Below the pieces are notes generated by a model. It did not search any database, had not been told where the DNA came from, and saw only the letters and a program-made list of their open reading frames with translations. From Epichloe hybrida (lineage: Eukaryota > Ascomycota > Sordariomycetes > Hypocreales > Clavicipitaceae), in assembly GCA_019022495.1 (NCBI GenBank), contig JAFEKR010000028.1:682001-746000 (forward strand): a stretch of 64,000 nt of DNA, given 5' to 3'. Position 1 is the first letter of the stretch. Each line of letters opens with the position of its first letter. Positions 45,024 through 54,507 of the stretch are shown here, piece by piece. Made by a program: the position numbers and the translations under genes.

Positions 45024-45562
45024 GGGGTTCTTTGAGCTGTGAGGCCCGTGAGGCTCGTGAGGCCCGTGAGGCCCGTGAGGGAAGGGTTAGAAAGTGCGCC
45101 TCTACTGTCAGAATATTTCAAAGTTTCACACATCTACTCAGTTCAACCCCATGCACACAAAGTGTCGTCTGAGAGCATCAAACATGTTCGTTCTTGAGCG
45201 TGGGAAAGCGCTGTACACAATTTCCCATTCATCAAAATTAAAAACATAGACATACAGTGACAAGCCATCCTTGTACTTCTCATCGTTTATCAATATTGCA
45301 CCTTCCATCATCATTTGGCTACCCTTTGCCGTTCGTGGGCTGCATCTGATAAATCAGCACCATTCCTATATAGGCCGTGTCACAAACACGTTTCCTCAAA
45401 CACGACAAACACGACAAACACGAGCTCGATTAATCTGTTTGTGCTCGATACTTCCGCCCCGTCATTTTGTCCCGGCACAAACTCACCAGTCGCCTTACTT
45501 CGTTGACCCGTATCGGCTTGGGTTGCTGCAGGGCGCAGTCGGCCTGCGCAACTAATGGAATG
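45024..45562. other. convergent intergenic region with tandem repeat
   Basis: A 9-base unit GTGAGGCCC/GTGAGGCTC is repeated about five times at 45040-45083, right after the receptor gene. A CACGACAAA tandem lies near 45400-45422. No gene is recognised. Confidence 0.6.
45040..45083 (+). repeat. GTGAGGCCC tandem repeat
   Basis: About five head-to-tail copies of a 9-base unit, one with CTC for CCC, start 15 bases after the ste2 stop codon, likely inside its 3' UTR. Confidence 0.85.
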
Positions 45563-47687
45563 CTACTTCGCGACACCCAACGTCTTCTGCGTCTCCAGCT
45601 GCCGTGGCCATCGTTTGCGTGCAAGTCTGCGTCGGTGTTCACCTGCTCCGCCGATTGAGGCATGCTCCCATTCTCGGCCGTGGTCACTGGCTGTGGCCGT
45701 GGTCCTCTCGGCCTGAGACGACTGCTCATCGTTGCTCGTCTTGGCCATCTGAACTTGTGCAACGTGGCAGGTGTCATGATTGTTTTGAAACCTGCCGGGC
45801 CAGTTTTCCGTAGCTGGGGGGCTTTTTTCAACAGTACCATCGGTAGGCAGCTGATCGCCTTCCAAGCGCTGCCGGCTGGGCTTTTCATGCGAAGGCTCAT
45901 CCGAGTTGTTTGGCTGTGCTGCGTCACTACTGTTGGGCGCGCGACTCTTGCGGAATCTCGCCGGACCCCAAGAACTTGAAAACTTTCTTCGAGACGATTC
46001 CGCTGCTCCCGTCTTTATCTTGCCGTCGGGTTTGTTCAAATGACAGGATGATGAAGTTGCAAGGCTCTTCGATAGGCGAATGCTGCTTTTGTGCTTGCCA
46101 TTCGACCCGTCTCCAGAAATGAGTGATTCGAAATGGTCAATGGTGTTGCTTATCCGGGGGGGCTTCATCGGCTTCTTTGGACCTGTCTCCAATTTCGCAA
46201 CCACGGCTTCAACATGCTTCTCCTTCGGGGGCCGTGTACTGATGATGTGTGAAGAACTCGGCTGATACGAAGAGTTCAAGCTCAAATCCATCATGTCGTG
46301 ACTTGGCTGTGCTTTCTTCGTCTTGATGCCGCAGGGGCTCCTATACCTGCCTGGTATGCTGGATTCGATTTGGTGGACTGGACCAGGGCTTTCAGTTCCG
46401 GCAGTTTCACGATGAGCGATTTCATCGCCAGTAGATGTGGTGTGCCGGTTTTCCACGATGATGGAACTTTGAACATCGACGCGTCGCAAGGACAACGTCT
46501 CAAACGACATGACAACACTTGCACGTGGGGTTTCCTGGTCCTCATCTGCATCTGGCACCAGCTCCCCTACACTAGGATACATGAGCTGATGAGGCTGTGC
46601 CTGTTTGCCTTTGGTCGTGGGGGAAGGGGTAGAGGGGCCTGGTGCAACAATGGATTTTTTCCAACCCTTGGCCGACTGGCCATCTTTCATGCAGCTCTGT
46701 ACACAATCCGATAGGGTATGAGACTGCGTAGCAATCTGCACCTGAGGAAGCGAAGGGCACGTCGACGACAGCGGCAGGTACCCAGACAGTCGTTTGGATG
46801 CGTTTGGTATTGTAGGACGAGATAGGACGGCTGTTTGACTCTGGGCCATGCAGGGCATTGGAGACCCGGCGCGAAGAGTCTGCCACTTGGACAGCAGCGG
46901 AACTTTGGCCGCTGGACGGCCAGACGTTTGATCAAGGTGTATTGGTGCATCTACCCAGGCAGAGCTTGTCAGCGTCTCCCCAAAGTCTTTTCAGCTCAGA
47001 ATCTGAGAAATGACCATTGGCTTCACTAGATGTGCTTTGGTACGTACTGAGCCTGGCATCTCCGAGATTCACCTCAAAAAGTCTCCTACGTTCTGCGACC
47101 ATTGAAACGCGCGTTTCTGCTGAGCCGGATACATCGTCGTCGTCGTCGTCGTCGTCGTCATTCTTGGGCGGTTCTCCTCGCCTGGGGAATGAGCTGGAAT
47201 TGTGTCCCTCAGTCCCGGGCTTCTAACTTGTCGCGGGATCTGAAAGAGATAGAGCTGATACAGAGGAAGTGCTAGATGGTGGTCTATTGAGGTCTGATGT
47301 AGAGTCCTCAGCACCGGGTAAACCGGTCTTGCTTTTTGGCAATGACTTGCTCTGGCGCGACAAACTATCCAAAATCTCAAACTTGGACACCAAATGAGAC
47401 AGTCTTCTACCCGTTTGCGATCGGCGCTTCTGTCGAGGGATCGTGGCCATTCCATGGTGTTGCGGGTGAGTGACGTGAATCATTGTGGGCTGACTGGTTG
47501 TTAACAACGAGCGAATCGGCATTGTTCCCGATATGATCCCTTCATGCTTCGATTTCAGAGTTTTCGTGAGATCGATGGTTTGATGCAGGAGTCGTGGTGA
47601 TGCTCCCGAGTCTTTTGGATGGCTTTTGTCAAGTTGTTTACTCTGCGAATGGAAATGCCTTCCGCATGCGATGGCTCGCTCGTGCAT
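45563..47687 (-). CDS. hypothetical low-complexity protein with an in-frame TAG
   Basis: I do not recognise this protein. Two exons fit: 47687-47048 and 46950-45563 (97-base GT-AG intron, in phase), about 674 residues. It is rich in Ser, Pro, Lys and Arg, with patches such as VAERRRLFEVNLGDARL, a poly-Asp run and APIHLDQTSGRPAAKVPLL, and looks mostly disordered. In exon 1 a single TAG at 47223-47225 interrupts an otherwise continuous frame. The next codons (KPGTEGHNSSS) continue the same composition, so CAG-to-TAG change is the simplest explanation. Alternatives are a very short 39-base intron, or separate genes. The ATG at 47687 is uncertain. Confidence 0.5.
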
Positions 47688-48081
47688 TTTTCATGTTTGT
47701 GGGGAAGGAGACTTCCGCCAATTTGTACTTCGCATCCAGTCTCGCTCCTTCTCCATGAACCGGTACAGCCTATCGCTCATGAAGCCAATTCTGCATCGAA
47801 GGAACATCGTCGAAGACAATCAGTCACCCGGGGTTTGATACAGAAAAGTGTGTGTGTGCATCGTGACTCAAAGCTGAGAAGTTATTCATGGATTAACGCC
47901 GCTTTTTGGGCTCAAGCTCTACATCCCTCGTCCCATCCACTGTATCGATTTCGTTCCTGGTTTCCTCTTCCCCAATCCCGGCGGTATGTCAGCAGTCTAG
48001 CGTACAAATCGTTGTCATCTATTATACAGGTTTTATGTGAATTTCGGTCAATTACTGGCTGCAGAAAAGACAAGTTAGCAT
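47688..48081. other. intergenic
   Basis: No gene is recognised between the hypothetical gene's presumed start and the end of tom6. An upstream exon of the hypothetical gene could lie here. Confidence 0.4.
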
Positions 48082-48367
48082 TTAGTCATCGCCCGAACGC
48101 GAGTCGTGGTGTGTGGTCGCATACGGAGGCAGTAGCAGCTCGCCCCAGGGACTGGCAAGAAAAGTGACAGCGGCCTACGTGGCAATGGTCAGTCTTGTAT
48201 TCATCGCAGCGTCGAAGGCGATGCGCTTTCTGCAAACTCACGCCGAACATGGCAATGCTTCGCACAATGGCAGCATTGTCAGGAGAAGTCAAGGTGTCGT
48301 AGGTGGAAGCAAGGACGCCCTTGGGAGCGCGTCGGGGCTTCTCGCCATGGATTCTCTTGGGAGCCAT
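48082..48367 (-). CDS. tom6: Tom6-like mitochondrial import complex subunit
   Basis: Exons 48367-48242 and 48174-48082 give 72 residues. The pattern is a basic N-terminus with RRAPKG, then ASTYDTLTSPDNAAIVRSIAMFG, then after a 67-base intron AAVTFLASPWGELLLPP, a single tail-anchored membrane helix with the conserved PWGE. This matches fungal Tom6, a small subunit that stabilises the TOM translocase in the mitochondrial outer membrane. The second exon is only 31 codons and would be missed without splicing. The last residues (THHDSRSGDD) are less typical. It shares a 386-base divergent promoter with the gene at 48754. Confidence 0.85.
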
Positions 48368-48753
48368 CTTGGTAATGCGTGACAGAGTTTTGGAGGAAAA
48401 AAAAAGACGGTGATGTGTTGCGTTGACAGATGGACTTGGAGTGACGACTTTTTCGTTCCGAGACTTCGGGTCTGCGCGCGGATCCACCTGCCATCACATG
48501 ATTGGCGCTATCTCAATGGTTCGCAGCCTCAAGAAAGTCGAGTGTAACAAATACAACTTTTATTCACCAGGTTGTATTTTCAAAAGCCCATCTTATTACT
48601 AACTAACTAATTAGTGACGGCTCTGAATACGTCCAGTCAGAGACGGGCACCACCTCTAATTTCACGACAACTCATTCACACCCACCAACACACATTGCAG
48701 TAATCTGAAACTTACAAAACACCACATCTCTGCGCAACTCGTGATCGTCCAGT
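48368..48753. promoter_or_regulatory. divergent promoter, tom6 / hypothetical
   Basis: This 386-base region is shared by two divergent genes. It contains a TTACTAACTAACTAATTAG tract near 48596-48614. No gene is recognised. Confidence 0.45.
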
Positions 48754-49616
48754 ATGGATGAGAATTCCCAAGAGCCAGGCGGCTTTCTCCCGCAAACCGG
48801 GCTCCCCTCTCCCGCTCCCTCCTCCACATCAAGCCGTGCGGCAAGCGCCCTCCCACATCCTCGCGCCCACTCCCTAAGACCAGGTTCCAGCAAAGAAGAT
48901 CTTGTCCGGCGATTCGTCGAAGAGAAGCTCCTCAACATGTCCCGTCGATACGTCAAGAAATTCGGCAACCCCGCCTCCGGCGACACAGTCACTGGCTTCA
49001 AGTCTATGGGGGAAGTATGCAGGGAATTAGAAGGTGTAGTCAATGTTCTCTGGAAATCGGGTACACGTAGGTAATCTCACAGATTCCCCGAGGAAATCCC
49101 ACCGCTCTTGCTAACAGCCCCTCAGCCAGTCTGCAAATACCATTTCTCTTAAAAGTGGCAAGCGACTTCACCCAGTACGTCCGCTCATTCTCGCCATCGC
49201 CACGCGCAACTTTCGAGCTCCTCCGCAGGCTGGATCATTGCTTCGCCAGTCTATTATGTGGGCAGGACATCGACTCCAAGGAATATCTACCCGGATTCGA
49301 GAATGGCTTGAGAGCAGGGATGACGACTACAGACATGGTCCGGTGCAGGAGCCTAGTAGAGCAGACTCGGATTCTGATGGTAGAGATATTGAGTAGTGCT
49401 GATGTGGAGGAGGAGGAGGAGGGGGAGGAGGGGGACAGCACTGATGTTGGTGAAGACAGTGCAGCCGAAGAACTCGGATGGGACATTGACGAGGAGAGGC
49501 TCCATATGGATGCGGCGAGGATCTATGAAAATACTGTTGTGCAATTAGGTGAGAGGTTGGGGGATCCGCTAGGCAATGAGAACAGGGTGGACAATTCAAT
49601 CGTCTGCACAAAGTGA
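48754..49616 (+). CDS. conserved hypothetical protein
   Basis: Exons 48754-49066 and 49126-49616 join in phase through a 59-base intron and give 267 residues. The protein is Pro/Ser-rich at the start, then helical and charged (KEDLVRRFVEEKLLNMSRRYVKKFG; SLQIPFLLKVASDFTQYVRSF; RATFELLRRLDHCFASLLCG) with an acidic poly-Glu patch near residue 205 (VEEEEEGEEGD). It reads as a conserved fungal protein with mainly helical fold; I cannot name the family with confidence. No signal peptide or membrane span is visible. Confidence 0.75.
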
Positions 49617-50062
49617 GGGTAGGACATGCAGGGGCGTGGTCATGTTATTGCATGGTGAGCGTTTGAGATTGTAGCAATTTATGACATTCATTACTGTGCC
49701 GCGTCTATTCGGCTGACTCGGTACCGCGATCTGGCCAAAAAAAACTTGATGCACCATTTCGGGTCTTCACCTCATCGCTAAACATGCTCATGTCAGGACG
49801 AAGCTCTATTCCTGCGTCTGTAGGAAGTGAGGGATTGCAGGGAGGAAGTAGAAGAAATGAAAAGAAGCAGAATTATCAATCAGGAAAGCCATTTCACCTT
49901 GAGGCGGTTGGACCGCGCCGGGTGACAATCCGTCAAGTTCTTCCCGGTCGCCTTGCACCAGGAAGCCGGCCATGGTGCCAACGACAAGTAATGTCCAAGC
50001 GTGTTTGCAATGTTCTTGCAGACTTTACTTATATACAAATCTAGAGTGGTAGCTCAATCCAT
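49617..50062. other. intergenic
   Basis: No gene is recognised between the hypothetical gene and tRNA-Ser(CGA). Confidence 0.5.
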
Positions 50063-50162
50063 GGCAAAGTGCCAGAGTGGTTAATGGGTGGCACTCGAAC
50101 GTGCGGTGACGCACAGTAATGCCATGTCTTCGGACGCGCAGGTTCAAATCCTGTCTTTGTCG
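50063..50162 (+). tRNA. tRNA-Ser (CGA), with intron
   Basis: The acceptor stem GGCAAAG pairs with CTTTGTC. The anticodon stem TGGCA/TGCCA closes a loop CTCGAA plus A, interrupted after position 37 by a 19-base intron. The anticodon is CGA, reading UCG serine. The type II variable arm and T loop TTCAAAT are present. Confidence 0.93.
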
Positions 50163-50423
50163 AACCAATCTTTTTTTGTCTTTTCCCAGCTCCGCCACGG
50201 GAGTGAACTTCCCCTACGAGTTGCTTGTCTTTTTTTTTATTCAAATTGTTTTTGCGTCTTTTGAAACTTGTATGCTAGATCTTCAAAGTTTCCAATTTTA
50301 ATAATTGGCTTTAATGGCACTGGATTGACCCAAAGACAGCCCCGCGCTTAGTGATACAACGAGGTAATGCTCGCAGGGAATTATACTTCTACATGTTGTT
50401 TATTCTCTTTCATCTGCTAATCT

Positions 50424-51230
50424 CTATTCCTTCAAGTAGCAATAAACTTTCACAATTCTCTGCTTGGCAGGTCGAAATGGATGGACCGTTTCCCCATTCT
50501 CATTCTCCTCTTCGTATGACCAGGTGTGAAATTGACTAATCTCTTCACTTCTGTATGGCGCGGGTGGATTTGTCCACACATGAATAACGGCGTCACTGAA
50601 GCACTCAATCTGGATTCCGTGCCAGCCTTTGGCCGCCATGTCTCGCATCATGTAGTGTGCGAGCTTCTTCATAATGCCTTTGCCTTCGTAATCGCGTCGA
50701 GTGCTGGTCGCATTGCGCATGACAACTTCCCCCGGTCCCTTGGCCTCCCAGGCCGCGGGATCGCGTTTGTCGAATTTGGCGAGAACTCCATACATTGGCC
50801 CAAAGGCAGGTAGAACCGCCAGTAGTGGCTTCATCTTTTCCATGTCCAGGTGATGGAAGTTGTCGTACGCAAGGGCGACCGACACGAGCGGGAAGTCCAT
50901 TTGTTCCAGAAGTTTGCCGCCATCGGCGCCCTTGTCTTTGGAATCCCAGTATAGTTTACCTCCAGTGGCAGCCGACTCGGGGTTCTTGAACTGATACTCG
51001 TTGTCAAAAACACCCAGAGACAGACCGGAACTGATTTGGTGTTGGACGAGATACCCTGCGGAGCCGAGGCCCACATAAGCCCGCTCTGCGAGGCCTTCTG
51101 GGTACAGGACCGGCCAAACGGGAGAGTGGAAAATGTTGCTGTGCATGACAATGGCACTGGCCCAATCTCGGTGCTTGCTTTCTAGAACTCGGATTTCGTA
51201 GCGTGAGGGTAGTCCGCTTTCGATGGTCAT
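50424..51230 (-). CDS. GNAT-like N-acetyltransferase domain protein
   Basis: The ATG at 51230 (MTIESGLPSRYEI) is the first true start; the frame stays open upstream but from a TTG. The product has 268 residues and no intron. The acetyl-CoA-binding type motif RRDYEGKGIMKKLAHYMM near residues 182-199 fits GNAT motif A (R/QxxGxG). VLAKFDKRDPAAWEAKGPGEVVMRN lies just before, and GWHGIQIECFSDAVIHVW after it. Such fungal proteins are cytosolic or nuclear with unknown substrates. It sits between two tRNA-Ser genes, which says nothing about role. Confidence 0.78.
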   Translation of the reverse strand: MTIESGLPSRYEIRVLESKHRDWASAIVMHSNIFHSPVWPVLYPEGLAERAYVGLGSAGYLVQHQISSGLSLGVFDNEYQFKNPESAATGGKLYWDSKDKGADGGKLLEQMDFPLVSVALAYDNFHHLDMEKMKPLLAVLPAFGPMYGVLAKFDKRDPAAWEAKGPGEVVMRNATSTRRDYEGKGIMKKLAHYMMRDMAAKGWHGIQIECFSDAVIHVWTNPPAPYRSEEISQFHTWSYEEENENGETVHPFRPAKQRIVKVYCYLKE

Positions 51231-51851
51231 GATGTGAACGTGTTGGTTGGTACCCGGGGAGACTTGAGAAGGTGACGATGCCGGACTGGAGTTGTGCAGC
51301 AATGGGGAAGGAAAGGAACAAAAGTATTAATGCACTTGTCACTATACGACCCCGCCAGTCAGCACAAGCGGATCGCATCACAGGTGCCGTGCCGTGACGT
51401 GACGAGATGCAGTCGGTCAGCACTAATTCTTTCAGGCCAAGTTGGAAAGTTCCTCATGCCATGGCGTTCAACAATCAAGCCAGGCGGGGGCCGGAGAAAA
51501 CCAGACTCTCAATCGATCCTGCATGGTTCTCTCTCGCAGCCATAAGTGTTCGTTCACCATGAGACGCGTTGTCCAGGATTAGTCGACATACCTCTCTCAT
51601 AGGCTACAGCTCTGCCGATCAATATGGCGTCCGTCTGCGGAAGGCGCGCTCTGCAGTTGAGTGAATAATTTCGATCGAGCAAGTTTGTCTCACGATCTCC
51701 ATTTTAGAGTGAGACTCAGTCGCTGGGCTCTGACGTCTTTCTCCTGATAATACGTAATCTTGCAGTCTGGCTGCTCCCTCTCCAGATGTCGCTGGAGACT
51801 TGTCAAAAAAATGGGCAGCCATTTTCGATGCTAGTGAGTGCAAAATAAAAG
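51231..51851. other. intergenic
   Basis: Promoter of the GNAT-like gene and flank of tRNA-Ser(AGA). No further gene is recognised. Confidence 0.5.
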
Positions 51852-51932
51852 CGACGGAGACAAGATTCGAACTTGCGCGCGCGAACGCAAATCATTTCTA
51901 ATGATTCTCCTTAACCACTCGGACACTCCGCC
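51852..51932 (-). tRNA. tRNA-Ser (AGA)
   Basis: On the minus strand GGCGGAG pairs with CTCCGTC, D arm CCGAGTGGTTAAGG, anticodon stem AATCA/TGATT with loop TTAGAAA (anticodon AGA), a type II variable arm and T loop TTCGAAT. It is 81 bases with no intron and reads UCU serine. The anticodon stem is AT-rich compared with usual serine tRNAs. Confidence 0.93.
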
Positions 51933-54507
51933 TTTAATTAGTTTAGTGAAAGTTGTGCTGTTATTGAGTATCAAGATGGGGTCAATCTTTTCCGCCCACA
52001 AAATTGTTTGAATAGTGGGTCAGTCAATGAACCATTGGCTCAGCTCAACGTTTATCTCAAACAGCTCCCACGGTGGGAATAGCTAACGCCTATGTACAGA
52101 GTACGTAGTCCTGAATCACATCATCTCTACTCGATAGTGGGAGAACTCGGGTTAGTCTCTTGTTTCCTTTTGGATGATCGCAGCAGTGTGATCGAGGTCA
52201 GCCATTTGGGACAGGAACCGAGGCGCTACCCTACATGGTATGACGTTGTAGACGTGGTAGGTTTCCATGGACCTTTATTGCTCTTTTATGATGAATTTAC
52301 ATCATCTTCTTGCAAGTCATTGTGGGCTGTTTTGCAGCGACCTACACTTGCAATCAGTGGAATTCTTCCCGAGTCAAAATTACAAGCGCTCGACGTGTTA
52401 GCCTCGATCAAAGTATACCTAATCAAAACCGTCGCTCGTCACTGAATGAATTTCTGATAGGTATACTCGCGCATAGGAAGTTGTCGTACCGAGTACGCGT
52501 TGCCAAATCGCGTGCACCAAAGAACGAGCGCACTTCGTTATCGACATCGCGACTCCCGCCTCCCCCACGCTTCCTCCAGAATAATGGTGAGTGGAGTTAT
52601 CGACAATCACAGCTCCACCATATCGATCTTCGACAGGAACCCGTTAATCGAGCATCAACGTCAGAATGACATCCCATCGCAAATGTTATTTATGATTGAA
52701 TCAAGACGTGTCAAGAAGCGCCAAATCGTAACTCATTGCACTTCTTGAATTGAGGGTTACAACAGGTGCCGCTTGAGGTTACCGATCTGGCATTATTAAC
52801 TGTGCTGATATTTGCAAACAATGCCGTCAACGAAAATCAGATAAGCCACATGCGAGGGTTACAGTGTGGTGGGACTTTTTCTCGGGCACTTATTAATATT
52901 GCCTCGAACACGCCGGCATAGAAGCGATATGGTGTGACTGAAATGCAGTTGCAAACGTGGGTCACACAACATGGCCTGTAAGTCACTCCTCGAAATCAGC
53001 TTTCTTGGAGTGAATGATCGTGTCTGCATTGAACCAACGGCTCTTGGACAGTTGCCCTGGTAAAAAGCTCACCCGTTAATTCAGAGTTGAACGTCCGTCT
53101 GGTGAAAGGAGCAGAAGGCCTGCAATAGGTCTGGTGGATCTGTGAAGCAAATCGGCCAACTACATACAATCTGCAATCTGCATACCTAATATGCACGGGC
53201 GGCATTCTTGAAGTTGACAGCATCCATGGTCAGGCGTCAATCAACTCTGACGAGAAGCGTCCAGCTCATTGGCCACGAGTGATTGAATTTGTGCACAGCC
53301 AATGGGCTTTGTGTTGCCATTGGTAGTCTTTGGACCGCGATGATGCCGCTTGATGTCGCTTGATGCCTGAGGCGTTACATGCGACGTGCGGGCCAGGAAA
53401 TACGCGACTGGTCTGATGAATACGCCAGCAGATTAGGGGCACACGTTGCTCTTGCTCTTGCTTGCTTCTGCCCATGGGCGAGAAGCTCACACTGTGCGAT
53501 GGGGGCCCGCTCCCGCAGTGCCACCTGAATTTTCATGGCTTTCGCTGAAGACACTGTGACGCGGACTGTGGCCGTGTTACCGGGAACCCCGCGAAACGCA
53601 CAGTGCGCGGCTCACATCCCGCACGATACCGAGTTCCTGCTTTTTTCGCACGGCCCTCCATGGTGGTGCTCGCGAGCCTGTCACCCTGTTCCTGTCTCGC
53701 ATCCGGCCTCATTGCCTCCACAGTACGGAGTTCGACTTCCTTCAGCCTTCCGAATCTAATTCATGTCCATCGCGACAAATCGTCTCCACGGCTCAGGGCG
53801 CGCGAGTGCTGACGGTGACGGTGACGCGGATTCAGACAACGACGGCAACAACTTGCACGACTACGCGGTCTACGTTGCGCATCTTGACCCGGGAAACGGC
53901 ACTTCGTTGTGCAGCGGATTTCTCTTGATTTCCAGTGCTGAGGCACCCACGCACCAGACAGACTGTGCAGACTGCTGCTGCTGCACAGAGAAAGTGTATT
54001 ATTAGCGTGTGTGTGTGACTCTCCATCCCACGCAGCCCCAAGACGAAACTCCGTCTGTCTCTCTCTACCTTCACTTCTTACCCCATCATCCTTCTTTTTT
54101 TTTTTTTATACTTCACCTTTGTCCGCACGTGCGCATCGTCCCTCCCCGCTCCCCCGCTGCGAATTCATCATCTTCTTCTTCTCCTCCTGGCGGATTTTTG
54201 ATCTCCTCCGACGACTTCCCGTTTCGACTGCCGCGACCGATTATCGAAACCCCTGCCGAGCCTGGTGTCTCGACCGATCGTCTCTCGCCCCTCTCACCCA
54301 CGCCCACGCCTGTCGGAGCCTGACGGATTTTCCTGCTTCCCCGTCCAGCGATTCGGTTTTGGCTATCAACAGCTTGGATATCCCTTTCTTCTCCGTGGGG
54401 CTTGTGAGGCAGACTGTCCTCTTTTATCAATCCCGCCTACCCTGTTTGTCTAGACTACCGACTTGTCCGCCTGTTCGCGTCGCGGCCGCAAGAGTCTCGC
54501 CTTCACA
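51933..54507. promoter_or_regulatory. gene-poor region / upstream of Som1-like gene
   Basis: There are 2.6 kb with no recognised gene. ORFs such as 52092-52445 and 53763-54005 lack family features. The last 500 bases are strongly pyrimidine-rich (TTCTTCTTCTCC, poly-T near 54093) and likely form a long 5' leader of the regulator gene. One TACGGAGT copy lies near 53724. Confidence 0.5.

Noticed and set aside
50041..50244. 67-codon minus-strand ORF with a TGFEPARP stretch
   Set aside because: It is antisense to tRNA-Ser(CGA), another tRNA shadow.
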